Source of the DNA: Malaciobacter marinus
GTDB lineage: Bacteria; Campylobacterota; Campylobacteria; Campylobacterales; Arcobacteraceae
Direction of reading: 5' to 3'
Assembly: GCF_003544855.1 (NCBI RefSeq)
Contig: NZ_CP032101.1
Location: 1,736,001 to 1,800,000, forward strand
DNA: 64,000 nt
The translations under genes and the position numbers were made by a program. The notes beneath the pieces were generated by a model, which searched no databases, was not told the origin of the DNA, and saw only the letters and a list, made by a program, of their open reading frames with translations. Positions 62,859 through 64,000 of this stretch are shown here, in pieces (the first letter of the stretch is position 1; each line of letters begins with the position of its first letter).

Positions 62859-64000
62859 TATTGGATCTTGTTTCAAAAGCACTTGCACGCTCAAAATCTT
62901 TTAGCTTGATATTTATATTAAACTTTTGTTTAACCATAGCATCACTCTCTTATTTACAATTTTTCAAAGGAAGTATGGAAAGCTCACTAGATACAAAAGC
63001 AAAAATATTACTTGGTTCTGATCTTGTGGTATCTTCAAGATTTCCTATAACACCACAACAAATAGAAAACATAAAAAACAAACTTCCAAAAATAAAAGAT
63101 TTTTCACAAGGAGTTTCTACTGTTAGTATGATCTCTTCATCTAAAAGAGCTAGATTGATGGAAGTTGTAAAAATAAATGAGTCTTACCCTTACTATGGAG
63201 GATTGGTTTTTAAAGACAAAACAATCTATCCAAAAGGTGAACCTTTACCAAAAGCAAATGAAGTTTGGGTTTCCCAAGAAGTTATTGACCTTCTTGGCTT
63301 AAAACTTTTAGAAAAGATAAAAATAGGTAAAGAAAACTTTATCATAAAGAAAATCATTGAAGAAGATAGCTTAAAAACAATAAATTTTTCTGGCTTCATG
63401 CCCAAAATTTATATAAGTGAAAAAGGCTTAGAAAAAACAGAGCTTTTGCAGTTTGGTTCTACTGCTAGATACAAACTAAACTTTCTTTTCCAAGATAATC
63501 TAGACAATGACACATTGGAAAAAATTGAAAATAAATTAGAAAAAAGTATTGAACAAAACCTAAGAGTACTCTCTCCAAATGATGGGAAAGACCGTTTATT
63601 GCGTGTTTTAAACTTCCTTACAGACTTTTTGTCTTTAGTCTCTCTTGTTTCGTTCTTTTTAGGACTTGTGGGGCTTATTTATTTATATTCAGGTTTTTTA
63701 AGAAAACATCAAAAAGATATTACAATCTTGAGTGATTTGGGTTTGAGCAAAAAAAATTTAGCAATTACATATATTCTTCATCTATTTATACTAATAACAA
63801 TTTCAAGTATTATTGTTTTTTCACTTATGGCAATATCTGCACAATTTATAAGTCCAATACTTGAAAAACTTATAGATTTTAATTTTAATTTATCATTGGA
63901 TTACTATTTTTTCTTAAAATCTTCATTAGTATTATTGCTTTTAAGTTTAAGTATAGGACTTCCTTTGATTTTACCTCTACTTCAAAGAGAAAAACAATCA
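62852..64000 (+). CDS. ybbP: ABC transporter permease (YbbP-like, FtsX domain), partial
   Basis: From the ATG at 62852 the frame is open through the right edge (383 codons). It starts MLVLDLVSKALARSKSFSLI, then a transmembrane segment, a periplasmic MacB-like domain of ~200 residues, and further transmembrane segments from about residue 260 (FLGLVGLIYLYSGFL). E. coli YbbP is ~800 residues with two FtsX units, so about half is missing from the window. It overlaps the ATPase gene. Confidence 0.85.
   Translation, partial: MLVLDLVSKALARSKSFSLIFILNFCLTIASLSYLQFFKGSMESSLDTKAKILLGSDLVVSSRFPITPQQIENIKNKLPKIKDFSQGVSTVSMISSSKRARLMEVVKINESYPYYGGLVFKDKTIYPKGEPLPKANEVWVSQEVIDLLGLKLLEKIKIGKENFIIKKIIEEDSLKTINFSGFMPKIYISEKGLEKTELLQFGSTARYKLNFLFQDNLDNDTLEKIENKLEKSIEQNLRVLSPNDGKDRLLRVLNFLTDFLSLVSLVSFFLGLVGLIYLYSGFLRKHQKDITILSDLGLSKKNLAITYILHLFILITISSIIVFSLMAISAQFISPILEKLIDFNFNLSLDYYFFLKSSLVLLLLSLSIGLPLILPLLQREKQS

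Overview
The window is AT-rich, densely coded DNA. Its gene content points to Campylobacterota, most likely the Arcobacter group: several Cache or four-helix chemoreceptors with near-identical signalling tips, many c-di-GMP enzymes, NhaD, an LDH-type malate dehydrogenase and compact operons. The assignment rests on gene style and protein resemblance, not on a marker gene.

Layout. 1-14.4 kb is ordinary chromosome: an edge-truncated PQQ-type sugar dehydrogenase, HrpB helicase, a parvulin, initiator tRNA-fMet, a tandem universal stress protein, a globin-coupled EAL protein, PlsC, a hydrolase, a GNAT enzyme, a pentapeptide-repeat protein, a 53-residue protein, a cold-shock protein with a structured leader, a HAD protein, an EamA transporter, a DEAD-box helicase and a pseudouridine synthase. 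14.4-18.1 kb is patchy: orphan acidic proteins, a gene with an in-frame TAG followed by 52 readable codons, a VOC gene of foreign appearance and an NAD(P)-binding epimerase-like protein. A large chemoreceptor with a CheR/CheB tether follows.

20.8-25.4 kb is an accessory island ending at the 3' end of guaA. It holds a truncated Phd/YefM antitoxin with its palindromic operator, a 24-bp tandem repeat, two zinc-ligand proteins, a frameshifted PD-(D/E)XK-like gene and a decayed integron-integrase-type recombinase. It looks like the remains of an integrated element.

25.4-50 kb returns to core metabolism: guaA, nhaD, nadB with a tiny LptM-like lipoprotein, a DUF721/DciA-like protein, a YgjP-like metalloprotease, aspartate aminotransferase, a CDF transporter, two chemoreceptors (one with the complete dCache_1AA amino-acid motif), metE, and a pyruvate dehydrogenase operon (aceE-aceF-lpdA). 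The divergent operon lplA-lipA-mdh supplies its lipoyl cofactor and a TCA-cycle enzyme.

50-64 kb is rich in signalling: a divergent PAS/XRE pair sharing a double operator, Uup-type ABC-F, YqeY, a diguanylate cyclase, a Cache-HD-GYP protein, and a convergent three-gene operon (TonB-type receptor, small YfiR-like periplasmic protein, GGDEF plus degenerate EAL). That operon is the best candidate here for a little-described system, since it could relay an outer-membrane signal to c-di-GMP. The window ends in a TesA-YbbA-YbbP-type cassette cut by the edge.
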